Shown: positions 18,062 to 25,633 of the stretch, one piece after another
Position numbering within the stretch: position 1 is the stretch's first letter
How the letters are laid out: every line of letters starts with the position of its first letter
From: Pseudomonas gingeri
GTDB taxonomy: Bacteria > Pseudomonadota > Gammaproteobacteria > Pseudomonadales > Pseudomonadaceae
DNA length: 64,000 nucleotides
Assembly: GCF_013385635.1 (NCBI RefSeq)
Contig: NZ_JACAPR010000012.1
Location: 402,583 to 466,582, forward strand
Reading direction: 5' to 3'
The notes under the pieces: generated by a model
Databases searched by the model: none
Told to the model about the DNA's origin: nothing
What the model saw: the letters and a program-made list of their open reading frames with translations, nothing else
Program-made: the position numbers and the translations under genes

Positions 18062-18655
18062 ATGGACATGCAATCCCGAATTCGCCAGCTTTTCCAGGCC
18101 AGTATCGACACCAAGCAACAGGCGATGGACGTTCTTGCACCTCACATCGAGCAAGCCAGCCAGATCATGGTCAACGCCCTGCTCAACGAAGGCAAAATGC
18201 TTTCCTGTGGCAATGGCGGCTCGGCGGGTGATGCCCAGCACTTTTCCTCGGAACTGCTCAACCGCTTCGAGCGCGAGCGACCGAGCCTGCCGGCCATCGC
18301 CCTGACCACCGACAGCTCGACCATCACCTCGATCGCCAACGACTACAGCTACAACGAAGTCTTCTCCAAGCAGATCCGCGCGCTCGGTCAACCCGGCGAC
18401 GTGCTGCTGGCGATTTCCACCAGCGGCAACTCCGCCAACATTATTCAGGCAATCCAGGCCGCACATGATCGCGAAATGGTTGTCGTAGCCTTGACGGGAC
18501 GTGACGGTGGCGGCATGGCTTCGCTGCTGCTGCCCGAGGACGTGGAAATCCGCGTCCCCGCCAACGTCACCGCACGTATCCAGGAAGTCCACCTGCTGGC
18601 GATCCACTGCCTGTGCGATCTGATCGACAGCCAACTGTTCGGGAGTGAAGAATGA
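18062..18655 (+). CDS. gmhA: SIS-domain phosphoheptose isomerase (GmhA/DiaA family)
   Basis: The protein is 197 residues with one sugar-isomerase domain ('NGGSAGDAQHFSSELLNRF', 'LTTDSSTITSIAND', 'LLAISTSGNSANIIQAI', 'HLLAIHCLCDLID'). GmhA converts sedoheptulose 7-phosphate to D-glycero-manno-heptose 7-phosphate for LPS core. The same location in E. coli holds diaA, a DnaA-binding paralogue that lacks isomerase activity. I favour GmhA because the P. aeruginosa gene in this slot is annotated so, but sequence alone does not exclude DiaA. The stop overlaps the dolP start by 4 bases. Confidence 0.85.
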   Translation: MDMQSRIRQLFQASIDTKQQAMDVLAPHIEQASQIMVNALLNEGKMLSCGNGGSAGDAQHFSSELLNRFERERPSLPAIALTTDSSTITSIANDYSYNEVFSKQIRALGQPGDVLLAISTSGNSANIIQAIQAAHDREMVVVALTGRDGGGMASLLLPEDVEIRVPANVTARIQEVHLLAIHCLCDLIDSQLFGSEE

Positions 18656-19230
18656 CCGTTAATCGCCTTAGCCTGCTGGCCTTGACCCTGTGCCTGGGCC
18701 TCAGTGGTTGCAGCTCGGTACTGACCGCAACCCGCGACGAGCCGATCAATGACGATCGGGGAACCCGCACCTTCGGTAGCAAGATCGACGATTCGCTGAT
18801 CCAGACCAAGGTCGAGGTCAACGTGGCCAAGGCCGATCCGGCCCTGGAAGTGTCTTCTCATATCGTCGTGACCAGCTTCAACGGCATCGTCCTGCTGGCC
18901 GGCCAGACCCCCAGCGAAGAACTCAAGGCCAAGGCCGAGCAAGCCGCCGCCGCGGTTCAACGCGTGAAGAAAGTGAACAACGAACTGCAGGTCCTCCAGC
19001 CCTCTTCGTTCGCCGCCCGCAGCAGCGACACCTGGCTGACCAGCAAGATCAAGACACAGATGCTGACCGACAACACCATCCCCGGCTCACGCATCAAGGT
19101 GGTGACCGAGAACGGCATCGTCTACCTGCTGGGCCTGGTCACCCAACAGGAAGCGACGCGCGCCACCAACCTGGTGCAGGGCGTTGGTGGCGTGCAGAAG
19201 ATCGTCAAGCTCTTCGAGTACATCGACTGA
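18652..19230 (+). CDS. dolP: DolP (YraP)-like outer-membrane lipoprotein with two BON domains
   Basis: A 192-residue lipoprotein with signal 'LSLLALTLCLGLSGC' (cysteine at about residue 20). Two BON domains follow, at roughly residues 45-115 ('DDSLIQTKVEVNVAKADP', 'NGIVLLAGQTPSEEL') and 125-190 ('DTWLTSKIKTQMLTD', 'NGIVYLLGLVTQQEA'). In E. coli DolP binds anionic phospholipids at the outer membrane and supports envelope integrity and BAM function. It ends the lpoA-yraN-gmhA-dolP run and is followed by a strong bidirectional terminator. Confidence 0.92.
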   Translation: MTVNRLSLLALTLCLGLSGCSSVLTATRDEPINDDRGTRTFGSKIDDSLIQTKVEVNVAKADPALEVSSHIVVTSFNGIVLLAGQTPSEELKAKAEQAAAAVQRVKKVNNELQVLQPSSFAARSSDTWLTSKIKTQMLTDNTIPGSRIKVVTENGIVYLLGLVTQQEATRATNLVQGVGGVQKIVKLFEYID

Positions 19231-19248
19231 CCCGACACCTCCGGACGC

Positions 19249-19281
19249 AAAAAAGGCGCCTCGGATGAGGCGCCTTTTTTA
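19249..19281. terminator. Bidirectional Rho-independent terminator between dolP and sspB
   Basis: Perfect 8-bp stem GGCGCCTC/GAGGCGCC (19255-19262 and 19267-19274) with a GGAT loop, flanked by A-run and T-run, so it can act for both converging genes. Confidence 0.9.
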
Positions 19282-19299
19282 TTACTTTGCTACTGCTTG

Positions 19300-19713
19300 T
19301 TACTTCACTACCTTCAGGCTCGGCCGACCGCTGGGACGCGGCGGCTCCGACCCCGACGGCGGACCGTCATCATCCGGCTCGACTTCTTCATCGTCCTCCA
19401 GGGGCGACTCGAGGTCGAACACCATGCCCTGGCCATTCTCCCGGGCGTAGATCCCGAGAATGGCACCAATGGGCACGTACAGCGTATGCGGCACACCGCC
19501 AAAACGCCCTTCGAAACTGATCGCTTCGTTATCCATATGCAAGTGACGCACGGCACTCGGCGAGACATTCAACACGATCTGGCCGTCACTGGCGAAACCC
19601 TGCGGCACCTGGACCGAGGGGTACTCGGAGTTGACCAGTATGTGCGGGGTGCAATCGTTATCCACTATCCATTCGTACAGGGCACGAACCAAATAAGGAC
19701 GACTGGAATTCAT
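19300..19713 (-). CDS. sspB: SspB, ClpXP specificity adaptor
   Basis: Adaptor that delivers SsrA-tagged and other substrates to ClpXP. The protein is 137 residues: an N-terminal substrate-binding fold ('SSRPYLVRALYEWIVDNDCTPHI', 'VPQGFASDGQIVLNVSP', 'FGGVPHTLYVPIGAILGIYARENGQGM'), a long acidic proline-rich linker, and the C-terminal ClpX-binding tail 'GRPSLKVVK'. It lies 11 bp downstream of sspA in the same operon. Confidence 0.96.
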   Translation of the reverse strand: MNSSRPYLVRALYEWIVDNDCTPHILVNSEYPSVQVPQGFASDGQIVLNVSPSAVRHLHMDNEAISFEGRFGGVPHTLYVPIGAILGIYARENGQGMVFDLESPLEDDEEVEPDDDGPPSGSEPPRPSGRPSLKVVK

Positions 19714-19724
19714 TAAACTGCTCC

Positions 19725-20342
19725 TTAGCGCATATCGCGTTCGACACCAGACAGACTCGCCTGGAAAGCCTCACGCGCAAACTGGCGCTCCATATAATCG
19801 AGCAACGGCTTGGCCGGCCGCGGCAATTCAATACCCAGAATCGGTAGACGCCAGAGTATCGGTAATAGACAACAATCCACCAGACTTTGCTCCTCACTGA
19901 GGAAGAATGGCTTGTCGGCGAATAGCGGCGAAACGCCGGTGAGGCTCTCGCGCAATTCCTTGCGAGCCTGCACGCGCGCCGGCTCCTTGGTCCGCGAATC
20001 CAGGATCAGATCCACCAGCCCGCACCAGTCGCGCTGGATGCGGTGCATCAGCAGGCGGCTATTGGCCCGCGCTACAGGATAAACCGGCAGCAACGGCGGA
20101 TGCGGGTAGCGCTCATCCAGATATTCCATCACCACCGTCGACTCCCACAACGCCAGGTCACGATCGACCAGGGTTGGCAGGCTGCCGTAAGGGTTCACTT
20201 CGATCAGCTTCGGCGGCTGACGACCCGCCTCGACACTGATGATCTCGGCGCTGACACCCTTCTCCGCCAGCACGATGCGCACTCGATGGGAATAGTGGTC
20301 GGCGGGGTCGGAGTAACAGGCCAACCGGTTGGTCACGCCCAT
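19725..20342 (-). CDS. sspA: Stringent starvation protein A
   Basis: RNA-polymerase-binding protein with a glutathione-S-transferase fold but no expected GST activity. The protein is 205 residues. The thioredoxin-like N-terminal domain reads 'LACYSDPADHYSHRVRIVLAEKG' and 'VDRDLALWESTVVMEYLDERYPHP', followed by an all-helical C-terminal domain. The start has a strong GCGAGGAGG ribosome-binding site. The 184-bp gap to petC upstream is occupied by a large inverted-repeat structure, described separately. Confidence 0.96.
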   Translation of the reverse strand: MGVTNRLACYSDPADHYSHRVRIVLAEKGVSAEIISVEAGRQPPKLIEVNPYGSLPTLVDRDLALWESTVVMEYLDERYPHPPLLPVYPVARANSRLLMHRIQRDWCGLVDLILDSRTKEPARVQARKELRESLTGVSPLFADKPFFLSEEQSLVDCCLLPILWRLPILGIELPRPAKPLLDYMERQFAREAFQASLSGVERDMR

Positions 20343-20384
20343 GGCGGTCCTCCTCGCTTGTTGAAATTATCGGAAACGGAAAAC

Positions 20385-20499
20385 GCGCGCGCCCAAGGGA
20401 AGCCTCCCGTAGCGGCAGAACCGGCAGTGAATGCAACCGTTGCCGGCCGCATCCTGCTTGTCCCACTTGCTACATCTTCAGAGGCACCCTTGGGCGCGC
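20385..20499 (-). other. Large inverted-repeat structure between petC and sspA
   Basis: A perfect 13-bp arm GCGCGCCCAAGGG (20387-20399) pairs with CCCTTGGGCGCGC (20487-20499). It is extended by GCCTC/GAGGC after a small bulge. Inside it GTAGC/GCTAC (20409-20413 and 20468-20472) and CCGGCA/TGCCGG (20421-20426 and 20441-20446) also pair, giving a nested structure. On the minus strand it precedes sspA and is followed by a short T-run (GTTTTCC). It could be the petABC terminator, an sspA leader or a processed RNA. Confidence 0.6.
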
Positions 20500-20526
20500 A
20501 CGATTGACAGCTATATTACAACGTTA

Positions 20527-21309
20527 TCAGTGCACATCCTTCCAGTATTCGCGCTTGAGCAGATAAGCGAACACGAAGAAGAAGGCCAGGTACAGCAAGA
20601 CGTAGGTACCGATGCGCTGATGCTCCAGCTTCACCGGGTTGGCCGAGTAGGCCAGGAAGGTCACCAGGTTCTTGACCTTCTCATCGAACTGCTCGTCGGT
20701 CAGGCTGCCACTTTTCGGCACGATGGTCAGTTGGTCGCACGCCTCATGGGTCAATGGCGTACCGGTCAACGGATCATACTGCTTCTTGCCGTCCTCGACG
20801 ATCTGGACCTGCTTGCAACCGACGACCTGGCGACCTTGCAGGCCCACCAGCACGTTCGGCATGCCGACATTCGGGAAGACCTTGTTGTTCACACCCCACG
20901 GGCGTGCCGGATCTTCGTAGAACGAGCGCAGGTAGCCGTAGAGCCAGTCGGTACCCCGCACCCGCGCCACCAGGGTCAGGTCGGGGGGAGCCGCACCGAA
21001 CCAGGCCTTGGCATCCGCCGGCTGCATGCCGATGTTCATGTGGTCGCCGATCTTGGCGCCGGTGAACACCAGGTTCTTGAGCATCAGGTCATGGGGAATC
21101 CCCAGGTCATCGGCCACACGCTCATAGCGCTGGAACTTGGCACTATGGCAACCCATGCAATAGTTGGCGAAGGTCCGCGCACCATCCTGCATGGCAGCCT
21201 TGTCGGAAACGTCGATATCGACTTTTTCCAGTTCCGGACCACCATGTTCGGCGGCAAAAGACAGTACCGGCAGCGCCGCAAGCAACAAAACAGCAAATAG
21301 TTTTTTCAT
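20527..21309 (-). CDS. petC: Cytochrome c1 of the cytochrome bc1 complex
   Basis: Membrane-anchored haem subunit that passes electrons from the Rieske protein to cytochrome c. The protein is 260 residues from the ATG at 21309, giving a cleavable signal ('KKLFAVLLLAALPVLSFA'). The haem c motif CMGCH is in 'YCMGCHSAKF', the axial methionine is probably within 'HMNIGMQPADA', and a C-terminal anchor helix ('TYVLLYLAFFFVFAYLL') follows. The start overlaps the petB stop by one base. An open extension upstream lies wholly inside petB. Confidence 0.96.
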   Translation of the reverse strand: MKKLFAVLLLAALPVLSFAAEHGGPELEKVDIDVSDKAAMQDGARTFANYCMGCHSAKFQRYERVADDLGIPHDLMLKNLVFTGAKIGDHMNIGMQPADAKAWFGAAPPDLTLVARVRGTDWLYGYLRSFYEDPARPWGVNNKVFPNVGMPNVLVGLQGRQVVGCKQVQIVEDGKKQYDPLTGTPLTHEACDQLTIVPKSGSLTDEQFDEKVKNLVTFLAYSANPVKLEHQRIGTYVLLYLAFFFVFAYLLKREYWKDVH

Positions 21310-22520
21310 CAGCCAGTCACCCTTTCCGGAACCGGTTTGGTCTTCTCGAGCCGGGTATAGAACGGCATCAGAATGAAGTAGGCGAAGTACAGGAAGGTAC
21401 AGACCTGCGACAGCAACGTACGCTCGGGGGTCGGCGCCAGAACGCCCAGCACGCCCAGGATCACGAACGAAATACAGAACACCACCAGCCAGATCTTGCT
21501 CATCCAGCCCTTGTAGCGCATGGACTTGACCGGACTGCGATCGAGCCATGGCAGGACGAACAACACGGCAATCGCGGCCCCCATGGCGATCACGCCCATG
21601 AGTTTGTCGGGAATCGCTCGCAGGATCGCGTAGAACGGCGTGAAGTACCAGACAGGGGCAATGTGCTCCGGCGTCTTGAAGGCGTTGGCCTGTTCGAAGT
21701 TCGGTTTTTCGAGGAAATACCCCCCCATTTCCGGGAAGAAGAACACGATGGAACAGAAGATGAACAGGAACACCACCACGCCGACGATATCCTTCACGGT
21801 GTAGTACGGATGGAAGGCGATGCCGTCCAGCGGTACGCCGTTCTCGTCCTTGTGCTTCTTGATGTCGACGCCGTCCGGGTTGTTCGAACCGACTTCGTGC
21901 AGCGCCAGTACGTGCAGCACCACCAGGCCGAGGATCACGATCGGCAGGGCCACCACGTGCAGGGCGAAGAAGCGGTTCAGGGTGATCCCGGAAATCAGGT
22001 AGTCACCACGGATCCACTGGGTCAGGTCGTTGCCGATGACCGGGATCGCACCGAACAGCGAGATGATCACCTGCGCGCCCCAGTAGGACATCTGGCCCCA
22101 CGGCAGCAGGTAGCCCATGAAGGCCTCGGCCATCAGCGCCAGGTAGATCAGCATGCCGAACAGCCACACCAGCTCGCGCGGCTTCTGGTACGAACCGTAG
22201 AGCAGGCCACGGAACATGTGCAGGTAGACCACGATAAAGAACGCCGAAGCGCCGGTGGAGTGCAGCAGGCGCAGGATCGAGCCGTACTCGACGTCACGCA
22301 TGATGTATTCGACGGAGGCGAATGCCTCTTCCGCCGAAGGGGTGTAGCTCATGGTCAGCCAGACACCGGTAACGATCTGGTTGACCAGCACCAGGAGTGC
22401 CAGGGAGCCGAAGAAGTAGAAGAAGTTGAAGTTTTTTGGCGCGTAATACTTGCTGAGATGGTCTTCCCACATCTTGGTCGCGGGGAAGCGCGCATCCACC
22501 CAATCCATGAACTTGCTCAT
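21309..22520 (-). CDS. petB: Cytochrome b of the bc1 complex
   Basis: Quinol-oxidising, di-haem integral membrane subunit. The protein is 403 residues, a full-length single polypeptide rather than the split b6/IV form. Conserved features are 'NFFYFFGSLALLVLVNQIVTG', the haem ligand regions 'LLHSTGASAFFIVVYLHMFRGLLYGSY' and 'FFALHVVALPIVILGLVVLHVLALH', and the quinol-site 'PEW'-region equivalent 'APVWYFTPFYAILRAIP'. The gene is coupled to petA by an ATGA overlap and to petC by a one-base overlap. Confidence 0.97.
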   Translation of the reverse strand: MSKFMDWVDARFPATKMWEDHLSKYYAPKNFNFFYFFGSLALLVLVNQIVTGVWLTMSYTPSAEEAFASVEYIMRDVEYGSILRLLHSTGASAFFIVVYLHMFRGLLYGSYQKPRELVWLFGMLIYLALMAEAFMGYLLPWGQMSYWGAQVIISLFGAIPVIGNDLTQWIRGDYLISGITLNRFFALHVVALPIVILGLVVLHVLALHEVGSNNPDGVDIKKHKDENGVPLDGIAFHPYYTVKDIVGVVVFLFIFCSIVFFFPEMGGYFLEKPNFEQANAFKTPEHIAPVWYFTPFYAILRAIPDKLMGVIAMGAAIAVLFVLPWLDRSPVKSMRYKGWMSKIWLVVFCISFVILGVLGVLAPTPERTLLSQVCTFLYFAYFILMPFYTRLEKTKPVPERVTG

Positions 22521-23113
22521 TGCGCGTTCTCCTTGTCGACGCCGATGACGATAAGCTCTTCGGTCTCATAGGAATGCGGCGGAACCGGCAGGTTCAAAGG
22601 CGCGGGCTGGGACTTGTAGACGCGCCCCGCCAGATCGTAGTGGGAGCCGTGGCAAGGGCAGAAATAGCCACCTACCCACTTGGGCCCCAGATCGGCAGGT
22701 GCCACTTCCGGACGGAATGTCGGTGAGCAACCCAGGTGCGTACAGATACCGATCAGCAGGAGAATTTCCGGCTTGATCGAACGCGTCTCCGGGTCAACGT
22801 AGGTTGGTTGTGTCGAGTTCTTGGACTGGGGATCGGAAAGTTGATCTTCGATCTTCTTCAGATTACCCATGATTTCCGGGGTTCGGCGAACGATGAATAC
22901 CGGCTGGCCACGCCATTCAGCAATCATCTGCTGTCCTGGCTCGATCTTGCTGACATTCACTTTCACCGGTGCGCCTGCGGCTTTCGCCTTGGCACTGGGA
23001 AACCATGACCCCACGAACGGGACCGCAGCCCCCACCGCTCCTGCAGCCCCTACCACGGACGTGGCTGCTACGAGGAAGCGACGTCGGCCTGCATTCACGC
23101 CGTCATTGCTCAT
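22517..23113 (-). CDS. petA: Rieske iron-sulfur subunit of the bc1 complex
   Basis: High-potential 2Fe-2S subunit exported by the Tat pathway. The protein is 198 residues. The N-terminus has a twin-arginine signal-anchor ('RRRFLVAATSVVGAAGAVGAA'). The cluster-binding motifs are CTHLGC and CPCHGS, each supplying one cysteine and one histidine ligand plus disulfide cysteines. First gene of petABC, with a likely promoter upstream. Confidence 0.97.
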   Translation of the reverse strand: MSNDGVNAGRRRFLVAATSVVGAAGAVGAAVPFVGSWFPSAKAKAAGAPVKVNVSKIEPGQQMIAEWRGQPVFIVRRTPEIMGNLKKIEDQLSDPQSKNSTQPTYVDPETRSIKPEILLLIGICTHLGCSPTFRPEVAPADLGPKWVGGYFCPCHGSHYDLAGRVYKSQPAPLNLPVPPHSYETEELIVIGVDKENAQ

Positions 23114-23260
23114 TCAGTCCTCTCCCATCAGCTTTGTGGCCTGTTAAATCAGGCGTCTACTAAGTAAAAACTTTGTACTTATAAAAATTTTGCCGAATGG
23201 TAATGAAAAGCCCCACCTCTGACAAGGTAATTACCGGACCCACACTGCCCCAAGCCTTGT

Positions 23261-23266
23261 AGTATA
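23261..23266 (-). promoter_or_regulatory. Candidate -10 element of petABC
   Basis: Minus-strand TATACT about 150 bp upstream of petA, with poorly placed -35 matches (TTGCCA at 15 bp, AACTTG at 18 bp). The AT-rich leader between it and petA is long enough for further control. Confidence 0.4.
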
Positions 23267-23313
23267 GGGGGTCTACGGATGTGGCAAGTTGTCACAGCAA
23301 ATATTTCGCCCAT

Positions 23314-23350
23314 AAAAAAAGCCCGGCTCCACAAGGGAACCGGGCTTTTT
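23314..23350 (-). terminator. Rho-independent terminator of rplM-rpsI
   Basis: GCCCGG...CCGGGC stem with TTCC/GGAG-type continuation, followed on the minus strand by a run of seven T. It lies about 18 bp past the rpsI stop. Confidence 0.88.
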
Positions 23351-23367
23351 CTGAAGCCGAAAGCGAA

Positions 23368-23760
23368 TTAACGCTTCGAGTACTGCGGACGCTTACGCGC
23401 TTTACGCAGACCGACTTTCTTACGTTCAACTTCACGGGCATCGCGGGTTACGAAGCCGGCTTTACGCAGAGCACCGCGCAGAGTCTCGTCGTAGTCCATC
23501 AGGGCACGAGTGATACCGTGGCGGATTGCGCCAGCCTGGCCACTCACACCACCACCGATGACAGTGACGTAGATGTCGAATTTCTCGGTGGTCTCGGTCA
23601 GTTCCAGCGGCTGGCGAACTACCATGCGGGCAGTTTCGCGACCGAAGAACGTGTCCAGGGTGCGGTTGTTGATGGAGATGTTACCAGTACCCGGACGCAG
23701 GAAGACGCGCGCAGTTGCGGTCTTGCGACGGCCAGTACCGTAATTTTGAGTCGCCGACAT
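23368..23760 (-). CDS. rpsI: 30S ribosomal protein S9
   Basis: Small-subunit protein of 130 residues contacting the P-site tRNA through its C-terminal tail. Diagnostic stretches are 'YGTGRRKTATARVFLRPG', 'ISGQAGAIRHGI'-like 'VSGQAGAIRHGITRALM' and the basic C-terminus 'LRKARKRPQYSKR'. It lies 14 bp after rplM and shares its promoter. Confidence 0.99.
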   Translation of the reverse strand: MSATQNYGTGRRKTATARVFLRPGTGNISINNRTLDTFFGRETARMVVRQPLELTETTEKFDIYVTVIGGGVSGQAGAIRHGITRALMDYDETLRGALRKAGFVTRDAREVERKKVGLRKARKRPQYSKR

Positions 23761-23774
23761 ATTGAACTACTCCG

Positions 23775-24203
23775 TTAAATCTTCAGTTCTTGAGGCTGCT
23801 GAGCGGTATGAGGGTGCACAGCGCCCGCATAGACTTTCAGCTTACGGTACATGTCGCGACCCAGCGGGTTCTTAGGCAGCATGCCTTTGACCGCGGTCTC
23901 GATCACGCGCTCTGGCGCCTTGGCGATCAGCTTTTCGAAGTTGATCGACTTGATGCCGCCCGGGAAACCGGAGTGGGAGTAGTACATTTTATCGGTGGTT
24001 TTGGCACCGGTAACACGAACTTGCTCGGCATTGATAACAACGATGTAGTCACCGGTGTCAACGTGCGGAGTGTATTCGGCTTTGTGCTTGCCACGCAGGC
24101 GGCTCGCGATTTCGGTGGCCAGACGACCCAGGGTCTGACCAGCAGCGTCGACGATAAACCAGTCGCGCTTAACTGTTTCCGGTTTAGCAGTAAAAGTTTT
24201 CAT
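23775..24203 (-). CDS. rplM: 50S ribosomal protein L13
   Basis: Large-subunit protein of 142 residues. Conserved segments are 'RDWFIVDAAGQTLGRLATEIASRLRGK', 'YTPHVDTGDYIVVINAEQVRVTG', 'YYSHSGFPGGIKS' and 'GMLPKNPLGRDMYRKLKVYAG'. First gene of the rplM-rpsI operon. Confidence 0.99.
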   Translation of the reverse strand: MKTFTAKPETVKRDWFIVDAAGQTLGRLATEIASRLRGKHKAEYTPHVDTGDYIVVINAEQVRVTGAKTTDKMYYSHSGFPGGIKSINFEKLIAKAPERVIETAVKGMLPKNPLGRDMYRKLKVYAGAVHPHTAQQPQELKI

Positions 24204-24243
24204 TCTTTATAGCCTCAGGGGCCGCCTGTAAATAAGACGGCGG

Positions 24244-24272
24244 ATCTTACTGAATAGTGCGTACTTTGACAA
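24244..24272 (-). promoter_or_regulatory. Promoter of rplM-rpsI
   Basis: Minus strand -35 TTGTCA (24267-24272) and -10 TAAGAT (24244-24249), 17-bp spacer. Just downstream the leader can fold CCGCC/GGCGG into a small hairpin before the rplM ribosome-binding site. This is a possible autoregulatory element like other L13 leaders, though that function is only inferred. Confidence 0.7.
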
Positions 24273-24448
24273 GGTCAAAGGCAGCCGGATACAGACGCTT
24301 TCGGGGGCTCGGGTCGGCGCGTCCGTTCAACGGCAAGATTCTTTGGCGGCGGCGCATCACTTCCACTGCATAAAGAGGTGCGTAATTATGCAGATTGCGA
24401 AAAAAATTTCAACCTGCTTTTATGATCGTTTTCCCACAGGAGCAGCCA

Positions 24449-25489
24449 ATGGAATACCGTCAGCTAGGCCGGACCGATCTGAACGTGAGCGCAATTTGCC
24501 TGGGGACCATGACCTGGGGCGAGCAGAACACCCAGGATCAAGCCTTTGCCCAGATCGAGCGCGCCAAGGCCGCCGGCATCAACTTCATGGACACCGCGGA
24601 GATGTACCCGGTGCCGCCCAAGGCCGAAACCTACGCCAGTACCGAACGCATGATCGGCAACTGGTTCAAGCAGCGCGGTGATCGTGCCGACTGGATCCTG
24701 GCGAGCAAGATCGCCGGACCGGGCAACGGCATCGGCTACATTCGCGACGGCAACCTCAAGCACAACCGCCAGCATATCGTTGAAGCCCTCGACGCCAGTC
24801 TCAAGCGCCTGCAGACCGACTGGATCGACCTCTACCAGTTGCACTGGCCGGAGCGCAGCACCAACTTCTTCGGGCAACTGGGCTACAAGCACAAGGCCGA
24901 CGAGGACTTCACGCCGATCGAGGAAATCCTCGAAGTGCTGGACGAGCAGGTCAAGGCCGGCAAGATCCGCCATATCGGCCTGTCCAACGAAACGCCATGG
25001 GGCACCATGAAGTTCCTGCTGGAAGCCGAACGTCGCGGCTGGCCGCGGGCGGTGTCGATCCAGAACCCCTACAACCTGCTCAACCGCAGCTTCGAAGTGG
25101 GCCTGGCGGAAGTCGCCCTGCGCGAACAGTGCGGCCTGCTGGCCTATTCGCCGATGGCGTTCGGCTTCCTGTCGGGTAAATACGAAGGCGGCGCGCGTCC
25201 GGACAATGCTCGCCTGAGCCTGTACAGTCGCTTCAGCCGCTACTTCAACCCGCAGTCGGAAGCCGCGTGCAGCCGCTACGTTGCCCTGGCCCGTGAACAC
25301 GGCCTGGATCCGGCGCAGATGGCGTTGGCGTTCGTGACCCAGCAGCCGTTCGTGACCAGCAATATCATCGGCGCAACCACCCTCGAACAGCTGGACAGCA
25401 ACATCGCCAGCGCCGAGTTGAAATTGTCTGATGAAGTGCTGGCCGGGATCGAGGCGATCCACAAGGATCATCCGAACCCCGCGCCGTAA
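24449..25489 (+). CDS. tas: Aldo/keto reductase, Tas family
   Basis: NADPH-dependent cytoplasmic oxidoreductase closely resembling E. coli Tas, whose physiological substrate is not settled. The protein is 346 residues from the ATG at 24449, preceded by AGGAG. Matches include 'ICLGTMTWGEQN', 'GINFMDTAEMYPVPPKAET', 'IQNPYNLLNRSFEVGLAEV' and 'GLDPAQMALAFVTQQPFV'. The aldo/keto reductase tetrad is present: Asp and Tyr in 'DTAEMY', Lys in 'ASKIAG' and His in 'LHWPER'. It is transcribed away from rplM. Confidence 0.92.
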   Translation: MEYRQLGRTDLNVSAICLGTMTWGEQNTQDQAFAQIERAKAAGINFMDTAEMYPVPPKAETYASTERMIGNWFKQRGDRADWILASKIAGPGNGIGYIRDGNLKHNRQHIVEALDASLKRLQTDWIDLYQLHWPERSTNFFGQLGYKHKADEDFTPIEEILEVLDEQVKAGKIRHIGLSNETPWGTMKFLLEAERRGWPRAVSIQNPYNLLNRSFEVGLAEVALREQCGLLAYSPMAFGFLSGKYEGGARPDNARLSLYSRFSRYFNPQSEAACSRYVALAREHGLDPAQMALAFVTQQPFVTSNIIGATTLEQLDSNIASAELKLSDEVLAGIEAIHKDHPNPAP

Positions 25490-25508
25490 GCGACCGCCCG
25501 TGCCGCTC

Positions 25509-25613
25509 GGGGCAGGCCCCCTCCCACCGATGCCAGATGACTGTGGGAGGGGGCTTGCCCCCGAAGTGCCTATCGCTCTCAAGGACCTCTTCGCGAGCAA
25601 GCTCGCTCCTACA
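25509..25613. repeat. REP cluster: inverted pair plus a single REP
   Basis: Two inverted copies of a GTGGGAGGGGGC(T/C)TGCCCC type element (25509-25527 and 25543-25563) are followed by a different REP, TTCGCGAGCAAGCTCGCTCC (25590-25609), ending in TACA. They lie between the convergent tas and acyl-CoA dehydrogenase genes, where they may stop transcription. Confidence 0.85.
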
Positions 25614-25633
25614 GGGATTGCGCCCTCCACCTG

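Noticed and set aside
25509..25613. Possible CRISPR-like repeats
   Set aside because: The repeats are inverted palindromic REP elements with no regular spacers and no cas genes in the window.
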